Position numbers and translations under genes: made by a program
Source of the DNA: Chloroflexota bacterium
GTDB lineage: Bacteria; Chloroflexota; Chloroflexia; Chloroheliales; Chloroheliaceae
Assembly (NCBI GenBank): GCA_028287745.1
Contig: JAQBPB010000015.1
Location: 1 to 64,000 of the forward strand
Direction: 5' to 3'
Length of the DNA stretch: 64,000 nt
Notes under the pieces: model-generated
Told to the model about the DNA's origin: nothing
Databases searched by the model: none
The model's input: the letters and a program-made list of their open reading frames with translations, nothing else
Part shown: in pieces, positions 34,563 to 41,362 of the stretch
Position numbering within the stretch: the first letter of the stretch is position 1
How the letters are laid out: each line of letters opens with the position of its first letter

Positions 34563-34660
34563 CCCTTTGTAAAGGGCCATCCGGTCGGGCTGTTTATAGC
34601 CTTTAGCTGACTGATTAAAACGGGCGATTGGACCTGATAGTGGTAAACAGGTATAAAAAA

Positions 34661-34697
34661 CAGAGAGGGTACGTTCTGCTCAAACGTACCCTCTGTG
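34661..34697 (-). terminator. strong minus-strand terminator
   Basis: A 15-base stem with one mismatch (arms 34661-34675 and 34683-34697), 7-base loop, and six T residues on the minus strand at 34655-34660. No annotated minus-strand gene lies just upstream of it, which is why a small RNA is proposed. Confidence 0.75.
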
Positions 34698-34732
34698 ATT
34701 CAGGAAATGATGTGATGGATATATTAATCCTC

Positions 34733-34798
34733 CCTGGCTGCGTCATTGTAAACCAGGATAGTTAAAAAACCTTCCTGGTTGCGCCATTGTTAACCAGG
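34733..34798. repeat. tandem 25-base palindromic repeat pair
   Basis: Units 34733-34757 and 34774-34798 share 22 of 25 bases. Each folds into a CCTGG/CCAGG stem with a TGCG(T/C)CATTG loop region. The spacing is 41 bases centre to centre, about four helical turns. Confidence 0.8.
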
Positions 34799-34873
34799 TG
34801 ATAATAACCAAGCATCATTGGTTGGTCATATAGTCGGTTTAAAAATCTTTAGGAAAAAGACTTGTATGAAATT

Positions 34874-34882
34874 ATTATACCA
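34874..34882 (-). promoter_or_regulatory. extended -10 promoter for the candidate small RNA
   Basis: TGGTATAAT on the minus strand, with a weak TTAAAG -35 at 16 bases. The start is near 34867. Confidence 0.4.
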
Positions 34883-35469
34883 TCACATGCAACCCCTTTA
34901 ACTTATATTTAATTCTGATTTGAGTTCAAAATCAATCTATCCATAGCTTATTATTATATAGTACCCATTCAAATAAGATATCTCGATACTTTAATAATGT
35001 GGGGCATTAAAAATCTTGTATTAATATTCTACAATTCTTAAACATTTGTAAGATTAAAAACATCCATTTCAATAGATGGGTTTCTCTCTAGCTTAAATCC
35101 TCTTTCTCCTCAATCTTTACCTGCCTTTATGCCTCTCAGATAAGCCAGGATATCTTAAACTCAGGTCCGCTCCTGACATCACCGGGAAGAAATCCGAATC
35201 TTTAACTAGCTTTGTAACCGCTTTTGCTGGCCCATCCGATTAAATCTTAATCAGTTACAGCTTCTTATTACCTGAATAATCAAAATGCCGTTTGTTAATT
35301 AGTAAACTTGCTTAACTCTATCAACAGTCCCTGTAAATTCCAGGCCGCGCCCTTCCACTTTATATATTCCAGGGTCGCCGGAAATTTCGCGCTGTGCACC
35401 TTACCCGTTTTGCTTCACTAACCTGGCCTTATGCCTTGACCTGTTTCACCTCCAGCTAAACACTGACAA
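34883..35469. other. AT-rich gene-free region
   Basis: No ORF of 60 codons or more, no tRNA, tmRNA, SRP or RNase P signature, and no repeated element was recognised over about 590 bases. Base composition is clearly AT-richer than the surrounding genes. Confidence 0.6.
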
Positions 35470-35503
35470 AAAAAGGCGGCCCTTCCTACCGGAGAGTCGC
35501 CCC
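35466..35503 (-). terminator. terminator downstream of the GYD-domain gene
   Basis: On the minus strand, an imperfect GC-rich stem (GGCGAC ... GCCGCC) with a short GGTA loop, followed by seven T residues. It lies about 145 bases past the GYD gene stop; those 145 bases hold nothing recognised. Confidence 0.75.
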
Positions 35504-35648
35504 CTTATACTATTCAATTGCTATGACACCACCTGGCTCCAACCCGGGCATTTAACTTATCTTGAATGGCCTGGGCCGGATACCTTTCAGGCCGGTGCTA
35601 TTACCCGGCCACTGTTGAAGCGCAAAACGGCCCTCCCTATGGCAAGCC

Positions 35649-35978
35649 CTAACTGGCGGATGGTCCCCTAAACGAAACCCCGCCTGCCTTACGCAGTAAT
35701 TCTAAAGATTCCTGGGGGGTAAATAACCGGGTCGTCTTAGCCATCTTCAGGTGGCCCGGTATGGTGGCGGAAACGGATAGTGCGGCGGCGGAGGCGTCAT
35801 CGGGGGCCTCAAAAATGACAATACCATCGTACTCTCCAAAGCAATAATACAGGTTAAGCAACTTGCCGCCCAGGCTTTCGGCTAGCCCGCTGATTGGTCC
35901 GGAACGGTCTACTGGATTCCTGGACAGCGAGGCCCAGGCGTCTGGTGTGTAAGTAAATTGAATCATGTAAACTGCCAT
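35649..35978 (-). CDS. GYD-domain protein
   Basis: 109 residues, complete GYD domain (ferredoxin-like fold): YMIQFTYTPDAW at the start, SLGGKLLNLYYCFGEYDGIVIFEAPD in the middle with the GEYD form of the name motif, then ALSVSATIPGHLKMAKTTRLFTPQE. Family members are small oligomeric proteins of unknown role. Strong SD (GGAGGT). It stands alone in the AT-rich region, but its own composition is like that of the normal genes. Confidence 0.9.
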   Translation of the reverse strand: MAVYMIQFTYTPDAWASLSRNPVDRSGPISGLAESLGGKLLNLYYCFGEYDGIVIFEAPDDASAAALSVSATIPGHLKMAKTTRLFTPQESLELLRKAGGVSFRGPSAS

Positions 35979-36347
35979 AATTTACCTCCTGCAATAGAAA
36001 TAAAGGCGTGGATTCCAGCCTTAAAAAAGGTGAAACCACCCGTTTTATGTAATAAAAGGGGATAGCCAGGCCATCTATGTTTTGTGTAGTCGAGGCGAAA
36101 AGTGAGAGTATATTAGATTGAAAAATGGAATCAATATGAGGATATTATAACCACAGCTTTCCTGAGTGTCAACAACAGATTTATTATTTCCAGTTTAAAT
36201 TTATATAAACAGGTAAAAGGGATGCTGTGTGGAGGATAAAGAAAATTTATTTTATAAAGAGAAATGAACGGCTTCACTACTCCTACTAGAATCGAAAAAG
36301 AGTGGGTGAGTTAAAGATTTCTAATCTAACGTGCTTCATTAATTTAT
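35979..36347. other. AT-rich gene-free gap
   Basis: Upstream region of the GYD gene and downstream region of the orphan ORF. I see no gene, terminator or repeat that I can support. Confidence 0.5.
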
Positions 36348-36686
36348 CTATTCATTATTTTCGGTAATGTAACAACGGATTTTATAATTCCGTGCTACAT
36401 TTATAAAATAAAAGGTGTGTCCAAAAAACTTGCCGAGTTGTAAGTAAACTATTTCATTTAATGCGGCAACTGCTCTGTTTAATCTAATTACATCTAATTC
36501 AAAAGCTTGTTGCAGTTCAGGTCTGGTTAGACTAGCCTTGTCTGAAAATACGCCTTTGACAAAAGCGGGTTTATCTCCTTCTAGATCAAAATATATATCA
36601 CCAAAGGAAAAAATATAAAAATAAAAAAGAGGGCGGCTGCAGGGCCCACCCTCATTGTTAGAAGTTATCATGTGCTTTACACACAT
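36348..36686 (-). CDS. hypothetical AT-rich small ORF
   Basis: 112 codons, not recognised. The middle reads like real protein (GDIYFDLEGDKPAFVKGVF, then a Leu-rich helix RPELQQAFELDVIRLNRAVAALNEIVYLQL). The ATG has no SD; the upstream sequence is CTCCTCCC, the opposite of one. The base composition is much more AT-rich than the neighbours. An extended -10 (TGCTATAAT, minus strand, 36761-36769) with a palindrome at the start point lies about 70 bases upstream, which favours expression. It may be a transferred gene or a remnant. Confidence 0.35.
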   Translation of the reverse strand: MCVKHMITSNNEGGPCSRPLFYFYIFSFGDIYFDLEGDKPAFVKGVFSDKASLTRPELQQAFELDVIRLNRAVAALNEIVYLQLGKFFGHTFYFINVARNYKIRCYITENNE

Positions 36687-36740
36687 GGGAGGAGAGATAA
36701 TGTAGTAAGAATTGAAGAATTTCTTTAGGAAAAGGTTGTT

Positions 36741-36754
36741 AGAACTTATGTTCT
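36741..36754. promoter_or_regulatory. LexA-box-like palindrome
   Basis: AGAACTTATGTTCT matches the Gram-positive SOS operator core GAAC-N4-GTTC. It covers the predicted start point of the minus-strand promoter at 36761-36769. It also lies inside the spacer of a plus-strand TTGTTA/TATTAT pair (36736-36765), about 190 bases upstream of yebC-ruvC. The 8 core bases alone are expected about once by chance in a window this size. Confidence 0.4.
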
Positions 36755-36760
36755 GGTTAT

Positions 36761-36769
36761 ATTATAGCA
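36761..36769 (-). promoter_or_regulatory. extended -10 promoter toward the orphan ORF
   Basis: TGCTATAAT on the minus strand. The same element recurs at 448, 8396, 27352, 49046 and 50411. Confidence 0.45.
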
Positions 36770-36842
36770 CACAATTTCTATTCCGATCTTAAAATAGTAT
36801 TAAAATTACGGCATGGCATCCCTGTTACACCCTGGACCGGGT

Positions 36843-36871
36843 TTGAATTGGGCCATTGCCAATGTTATAAT
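36843..36871 (+). promoter_or_regulatory. promoter of yebC
   Basis: TTGAAT (36843-36848) and TATAAT (36866-36871) are separated by 17 bases, with TGT before the -10. The start is near 36878. Confidence 0.75.
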
Positions 36872-36936
36872 GAGGCGATTAAGTGACAAGACCTGCACCT
36901 GGCTTTATTGAGTAAACAGAAAGAGTTGAGGAACCT

Positions 36937-37701
36937 ATGTCTGGACATAGCAAATGGCACTCCATCCGGCGCAGCAAGGGCATACTGGACAATAAACGCG
37001 GCGCAGTCTTCACTCAGATTGCCCGTGAAATAACGGTAGCAGTCCGGGAAGGTGGAGGTGGTGACCCAAATGCTAACTTCCGTCTGCGCGTAGTGTTGCA
37101 AAAGGCCAAAGGGGCCAATATGCCCGCTGATAATATTGACCGGGCAATCAAACGCGGCCTCGGCACCGTCGAAGGGGAAGTCCAGGACGAAGAAATTACT
37201 TATGAGGGTTACGGCCCCGGTGGCTGCGCCATCCTGGTTAAAACCCTGACCAACAATCGCAACCGGACCGCCAGCGAAGTGCGCAGCGCCTTTACCAAAG
37301 GTGGCGGCAACCTGGGAGAGTTAGGCTCGGTCGGGTGGATGTTCCAGCGGCGCGGCGTGATTCAACTTGAAATTAACAACCACGATGTCGAAGAAATGGA
37401 AATGGCCGCCATTGACGCCGGGGCCGATGATGTTACCGAAACCACCGACGAGAACGACAACCGCATCCTGGAAGTGTACACCACCTTCGAGGATTGGAAA
37501 AAGGTCCAGGAGGCTTTCGACAAGCAGGGCTACAATACCATCAGCAGCGAAGATGTAATGCAGCCTTCTACCAATATGGACCTGCCCCAGGATAAGACCT
37601 TGCAAGCCTTGAAATTGATTGACCGCCTGGAAGAACTGGACGACGTTCAGAATGTCTACACCAACCTGACCGTTTCCGATGAAGTCGCGGCCATGAGCTA
37701 G
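36937..37701 (+). CDS. yebC: YebC/PmpR-family translational activator / regulator
   Basis: 254 residues, family length. The N-terminal signature MSGHSKWHSIRRSKGILDNK is diagnostic, followed by FRLRVVLQKAKGANMPADNI and YEGYGPGGCAILV. Members (TACO1 in mitochondria) help ribosomes through difficult nascent peptides and have also been described as DNA-binding regulators. The common genomic partner ruvC follows here after a terminator. SD GAGGAA precedes the ATG. Confidence 0.96.
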   Translation: MSGHSKWHSIRRSKGILDNKRGAVFTQIAREITVAVREGGGGDPNANFRLRVVLQKAKGANMPADNIDRAIKRGLGTVEGEVQDEEITYEGYGPGGCAILVKTLTNNRNRTASEVRSAFTKGGGNLGELGSVGWMFQRRGVIQLEINNHDVEEMEMAAIDAGADDVTETTDENDNRILEVYTTFEDWKKVQEAFDKQGYNTISSEDVMQPSTNMDLPQDKTLQALKLIDRLEELDDVQNVYTNLTVSDEVAAMS

Positions 37702-37715
37702 CGGCTTGATCCGTT

Positions 37716-37768
37716 GCCGGCCGTCAGTGGTTAAAGGAATCCCGCTGCTGACGACCGGCTATTTTTAT
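37716..37768 (+). terminator. terminator after yebC
   Basis: Stem with arms GCCGG-CGTCAG and CTGACG-CCGGC (one C/A mismatch), a 20-base loop, then TATTTTTAT. Confidence 0.75.
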
Positions 37769-37790
37769 CTGCGGCTTTTTAACTACCGGC

Positions 37791-37820
37791 TTTACAGCCC
37801 GGTTACATCAAACTTATAGA
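37791..37820 (+). promoter_or_regulatory. possible promoter of ruvC
   Basis: TTTACA (37791-37796) and TATAGA (37815-37820) with 18 bases between them. The leader to the GTG at 37876 is about 50 bases. Confidence 0.45.
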
Positions 37821-37875
37821 CAGGAAACAACCGCTGCCAACCGTTGATAAAAATCCGAATACCGACCCCGACCTC

Positions 37876-38385
37876 GTGCTGGGTATAGACCCCGGTACTG
37901 CCATTATGGGTTACGGCCTGGTTAGAGCAACCGATGGGGCCGCCTCACCGGGCGACTTCGAGATGGTCGAATACGGCACCCTGACCACTCCGGCCGGAGT
38001 ACCCCTGGCCCGCCGCCTGCTCAGCCTCTATGGGCAACTCAATGCCCTGCTGGACCGCTTTAACCCTTCGGAAGTGGTCGTGGAAGAGCTTTTCTTTAAC
38101 CGCAATACAACTACCGCTATGGCGGTCGGCCAGGCCCGGGGTGTCGCCCTGCTGGCGGCGGCTAACCATAACCTGGCCGTGCAGGAATACACTCCTTTGC
38201 AGGTTAAACAGGCCCTGACCGGCTACGGCCGGGCCACCAAGGACCAGATACAGCATATGGTGCGGGTACTGCTTGAGCTGGATTATACGCCCCAGCCCGA
38301 TGACGCGGCGGACGCCCTGGCCCTGGCGATTTGTCATTTGCGCGGCAGGCGCTTTCAGAATTTGTTAGCGGAACAATCCGAATAA
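37876..38385 (+). CDS. ruvC: RuvC Holliday-junction resolvase
   Basis: 169 residues. The first catalytic Asp is in LGIDPG (Asp5). Glu70 is in VVEELFF, and the closing acidic pair is in DDAADALALAICH. The RNase-H-like nuclease cuts four-way junctions in recombination repair with RuvAB, which is not in the window. The GTG start gives an N terminus one or two residues shorter than usual and has no SD. No ATG, GTG or TTG exists in frame upstream before the nearest stop. Confidence 0.95.
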   Translation: MLGIDPGTAIMGYGLVRATDGAASPGDFEMVEYGTLTTPAGVPLARRLLSLYGQLNALLDRFNPSEVVVEELFFNRNTTTAMAVGQARGVALLAAANHNLAVQEYTPLQVKQALTGYGRATKDQIQHMVRVLLELDYTPQPDDAADALALAICHLRGRRFQNLLAEQSE

Positions 38386-38446
38386 TCCTTTATCTCAATG
38401 CCGCCCTTGCCTTTTATCTTTGATTTAATATTAGGAGCCACCCACC

Positions 38447-39442
38447 ATGAGTACTAATTTACCGGAAGGCTTTACGGCCAGAGCCCCCCAGCCTGCTGAA
38501 ATCCGCCAGGTTTACGAATTTATAAAAATGTGCGATATCGCCGAAGTGGGCCAGCCGGATATTGACCTGGATGAACTGGAAATAAAGTGGAGCCAGCCGG
38601 ATTTTAACCTGGAAACCGATGCTCTTTTAGTGCTAACGCCCCAGGGCGAGATTGTTGGCTATGGGTCTTGCCAGGAACTAGGTAAGCCGACAATGCTCAT
38701 TGCCGCCAACACTCACCCCGGCTTTTACGACAAGGGCATCGGGTCTTTCCTGCTGGACCGGGCCGAGGAACGCCTGGGCCAGCAAATTGGCCGCTTAGAC
38801 CCAACCTTAGAGGTTACCTTTGCTAACTGGTCGCACTCCCCCAACCAGGCCGCTCGCCGCTTGCTTGAAAGCCGGGGCTACCGCCAGATCCGCGAGTTCT
38901 GGCAAATGGAATACCAGTTTGAAGGGCCGCCGCATGCACCGGCCTGGCCGGACGGTATCGCTGTCCGGTCTTTCGTGCGCGGCCAGGACGAACAGGCCGT
39001 TTATGATGTTTACGAAGCCACCTTTAGCGATCACTGGGGCCACGTGCCCATTTCTTTCGCCGAATACGCCGAGAAGCGCTTTACCCGGAAAGATTTTAAC
39101 CCGGACATGTGGTTCCTGGCAGTAAATACCGCCAGTGGTGAAGCCGCCGGGTATGCGGCTTGCTCGCTCGACCCCGAAGATGACCGGGGCTGGGTCAATA
39201 ACCTGGGTGTAAAACGGGCTTACCGGCGCGGCGGCCTGGGCCTGGCCCTGCTGCGCCATTCCTTCCAAAAGATTTATGAAAAGGGCAAAGCCGCCACTCG
39301 CCTGGTGGTGGATGGACAGAGCCTGACCGGGGCCGTCAGCCTCTATACCGGGGCCGGTATGCAGCCGGTTATGAGCTATACCCGGTTTGAAAAGATTGTC
39401 CGGCCCGGTATCGCGGTAGGCGTCAAAGAACTGGCCGGTTAA
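38447..39442 (+). CDS. tandem GNAT acetyltransferase (mycothiol synthase-like architecture)
   Basis: 331 residues forming two GNAT domains. The first (~1-160) has a weak CoA loop (YDKGIGSFLLDRAEERL). The second (~165-315) has a full one (YRRGGLGLALLRHSFQ) and ends with YTGAGM. The order, an inactive-looking first half and an active second half, is that of MshD-like proteins. Mycothiol itself is not expected outside Actinobacteria, so only acetyl transfer to an unknown amine is proposed. AGGAG lies upstream. It is probably transcribed with ruvC. Confidence 0.85.
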   Translation: MSTNLPEGFTARAPQPAEIRQVYEFIKMCDIAEVGQPDIDLDELEIKWSQPDFNLETDALLVLTPQGEIVGYGSCQELGKPTMLIAANTHPGFYDKGIGSFLLDRAEERLGQQIGRLDPTLEVTFANWSHSPNQAARRLLESRGYRQIREFWQMEYQFEGPPHAPAWPDGIAVRSFVRGQDEQAVYDVYEATFSDHWGHVPISFAEYAEKRFTRKDFNPDMWFLAVNTASGEAAGYAACSLDPEDDRGWVNNLGVKRAYRRGGLGLALLRHSFQKIYEKGKAATRLVVDGQSLTGAVSLYTGAGMQPVMSYTRFEKIVRPGIAVGVKELAG

Positions 39443-39670
39443 AACCAACCTTGCTTTCGTTTGATAGCGGGTAACGTTGTAATCCTTTCATTTGGATATG
39501 CACGATACCTCCTGGACACCCGGCGGTGCAAAGGAGGTTCCCGGTTTTTCTTAGCTCTTAATCTGGTTAGCACTTTTTCTATTCTACCTGTCAGCAAGCA
39601 AAGTCAACCTTGTTTAAGGAGTATTCAAAATAACAATATTAAAATTTGCAAGCACACTTGCTATAAAATA

Positions 39671-39706
39671 AAAACAACCCGGTGGGAAACCTGCCGGGTT
39701 GTTTTT
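39671..39706. terminator. bidirectional terminator between GNAT and rtcB genes
   Basis: Stem AAAACAACCCGG (39671-39682) with CCGGGTTGTTTT (39694-39705), T-rich on both exits. The rest of the 277-base gap shows no gene that I accept. Confidence 0.88.
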
Positions 39707-39719
39707 ATTAGGTTTTTGT

Positions 39720-41132
39720 CTAATCAACTCCTTTTAGGGAAGCCAACGGCCATAAACGGTACTGGATTTCAGCCAGGCCCGCCCCTACTACCGCATTAAC
39801 GACCTCCTCCGACGACTTGTAGCAGGCGTCTGACTCGTCCAGCGGCACGTTACCGTTGATATTAACGATAACCCCGGCTTCCTGGTAAATCTTGTTCACC
39901 TTGGCCTGGACCAACCGCCGCTTGGCTTCTCCACGGGATAGCTTCCGGCCCGCCCCGTGGTTGACCGAGTAGCCGCTTTTCACGGCTCCTTCCAGTGGCC
40001 GCAAAATATAGCTGAAGTCCCGGTTGCTTCCCGGAATCAGGACCGGATGGCCTGTAGCTTCCCAGATAGTCCTGTTTAGCCCCGGGTGTCCGGCCGGAAA
40101 GGCCCGGGTGGCCCCTTTGCGGTGGACCCAGACGTTTCCGAAATCGGGCTGCCATTCCTGCTGGACCAGGTTGTGGCTGATTTCATAGATTAGCTCAAGC
40201 TCCTGCCCGAATACTTCTTTGAAAGCCTCAGCCACCTGCTCGAACAGGATTAACCGGTTGATTATCGCAAAGTTTCCCCCGGCCGCCACCGCGTTCAGAT
40301 AGCTGCGGTGGTGCGGCGAGTCGGGTGTAAAGTAGCCCAGGTCAATATTGGTGGTCGTTCCGGGATTTTCCTGGCGGGCCATTTCGAAATAGTTGGTCGC
40401 CAGCCCGTGCCCAAAACCCCGGCTCCCGGTGTGGACCTGGACGAACAGGGTCTGGGTCTCCTCGCAGCGCTGCAACTCGATAAAGTGGTTGCCGCCGCCC
40501 AACGAGCCTAGCTGGTTCAAACCGCGTTCCGGCCGTCCTTTACCGCCCCAGGGGATTTTCCAGCCGTCATCAACCGGAATGCGGTTGCGCTCGGCCCGGC
40601 TGCGGTCAATCCGTGCGCCGTATTTGCCAATATAATAATCGGCTCCGCCCCGGACCAACTTTTCAAACTCGCCCTCCGAAATACGGCCCTGACGGGTCTT
40701 GCTGGCGTTTCCGGCTCCCATTGACACTCGCTCGGTTACCGCCTGGTTAAAGGCCAACCGCTTTTTGGGGGTAGCTTTCTCGACTGGCACATCTGAACGC
40801 GCGCTCATCATACCGCAGCCAATATCATAACCGACCGGCCCCATCGCCACGGTCTCCTCGGTGATGATGACGCTGCCGACCGGCACGCCGTAACCGTAGT
40901 GCGCGTCCGGCGTGATGGCGATTAACTTTACGCCGGGAAAACGGCTGGCATTTACTATTTGCTGATAAAGGCCGTCTTCGGCTTGTTCAAGCAGGGCCGG
41001 GGTGAAGAACAGGCGCACCGGCACCTCACCCGTATCAGGCGTTTTTAAATCAAAATAGCCTTCCGGGTTCGCCTGGGCGTAATCTTTCCAGTTATATACT
41101 AAAATCGGTTTGTTTTTCATCTCTCGGCCCAC
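39720..41132 (-). CDS. rtcB: RtcB RNA-splicing ligase
   Basis: 470 residues, complete. Mn ligands and catalytic elements are present: GYDIGCGM (Asp, Cys), GGGNHFIEL (Asn-His), VHTGSRGFGH (His), EISHNLVQ (His), and NHGAGRKLSR with the His that carries GMP. It joins 2',3'-cyclic phosphate or 3'-phosphate RNA ends to 5'-OH ends, for RNA repair or tRNA healing. No archease and no RtcA or RtcR is adjacent. Start GTG 41132 or ATG 41120. It has its own strong promoter with a palindrome over the start point. Confidence 0.96.
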   Translation of the reverse strand: MGREMKNKPILVYNWKDYAQANPEGYFDLKTPDTGEVPVRLFFTPALLEQAEDGLYQQIVNASRFPGVKLIAITPDAHYGYGVPVGSVIITEETVAMGPVGYDIGCGMMSARSDVPVEKATPKKRLAFNQAVTERVSMGAGNASKTRQGRISEGEFEKLVRGGADYYIGKYGARIDRSRAERNRIPVDDGWKIPWGGKGRPERGLNQLGSLGGGNHFIELQRCEETQTLFVQVHTGSRGFGHGLATNYFEMARQENPGTTTNIDLGYFTPDSPHHRSYLNAVAAGGNFAIINRLILFEQVAEAFKEVFGQELELIYEISHNLVQQEWQPDFGNVWVHRKGATRAFPAGHPGLNRTIWEATGHPVLIPGSNRDFSYILRPLEGAVKSGYSVNHGAGRKLSRGEAKRRLVQAKVNKIYQEAGVIVNINGNVPLDESDACYKSSEEVVNAVVGAGLAEIQYRLWPLASLKGVD

Positions 41133-41159
41133 TTTCCCTTGTTTCCTTTCGGAACATAC

Positions 41160-41186
41160 TACAACCTAATTGCTTAGTTGGTTGTA
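41160..41186. promoter_or_regulatory. operator-like dyad at the rtcB start point
   Basis: Arms TACAACC (41160-41166) and GGTTGTA (41180-41186), with an inner TAA/TTA match. It runs from the edge of the -10 to about +20 of rtcB, a classic repressor position. The regulator is not identified. Confidence 0.55.
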
Positions 41187-41214
41187 ATATATCATTAATG
41201 AAAATGCCTGTCAA
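41186..41214 (-). promoter_or_regulatory. promoter of rtcB
   Basis: On the minus strand, perfect TTGACA (41209-41214) and TATATT (41186-41191) are separated by 17 bases. Confidence 0.75.
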
Positions 41215-41362
41215 GAACCATTAGCAACTCTCACGCCAGGGTTGCGGGTCAGAGTGGGATTGACCGCCAGGGGTCCCATCTGGTACTTGTAAAAGGCTGG
41301 CTAAACTGGTAAGCTGCAAGTAATTTCCCGGAAAATGATTATGAAGTGACTGGTATGTGTAG

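Larger units (their letters stand above)
34655..34867 (-). ncRNA. candidate small RNA made of four consecutive hairpins
   Basis: Read on the minus strand: an extended -10 (TGGTATAAT, 34874-34882) is followed by hairpin AACCAA/TTGGTT (34806-34823). Next come two near-identical 25-base hairpin units with CCTGG/CCAGG arms (34774-34798 and 34733-34757, 22 of 25 bases identical). Last is a 14-of-15-bp stem (34661-34697) directly followed by six T residues, a classic terminator. No ORF over 60 codons overlaps on this strand. The paired units, promoter and terminator together suggest a discrete ~210-base transcript. It matches no RNA family I know. Confidence 0.4.

Noticed and set aside
34883..35640. 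tmRNA, RNase P RNA, SRP RNA or 6S RNA in the AT-rich gap
   Set aside because: I looked for the conserved cores of these RNAs on both strands and saw none.
38447..39442. Mycothiol synthase
   Set aside because: Only the double-GNAT layout matches; no other mycothiol gene is present and the pathway is not expected in this lineage.
39461..39799. 112-codon plus-strand ORF after the double-GNAT gene
   Set aside because: It runs through a bidirectional terminator and into the end of rtcB, has no SD, and its translation looks random (short Cys/Lys/Thr runs without domain pattern).
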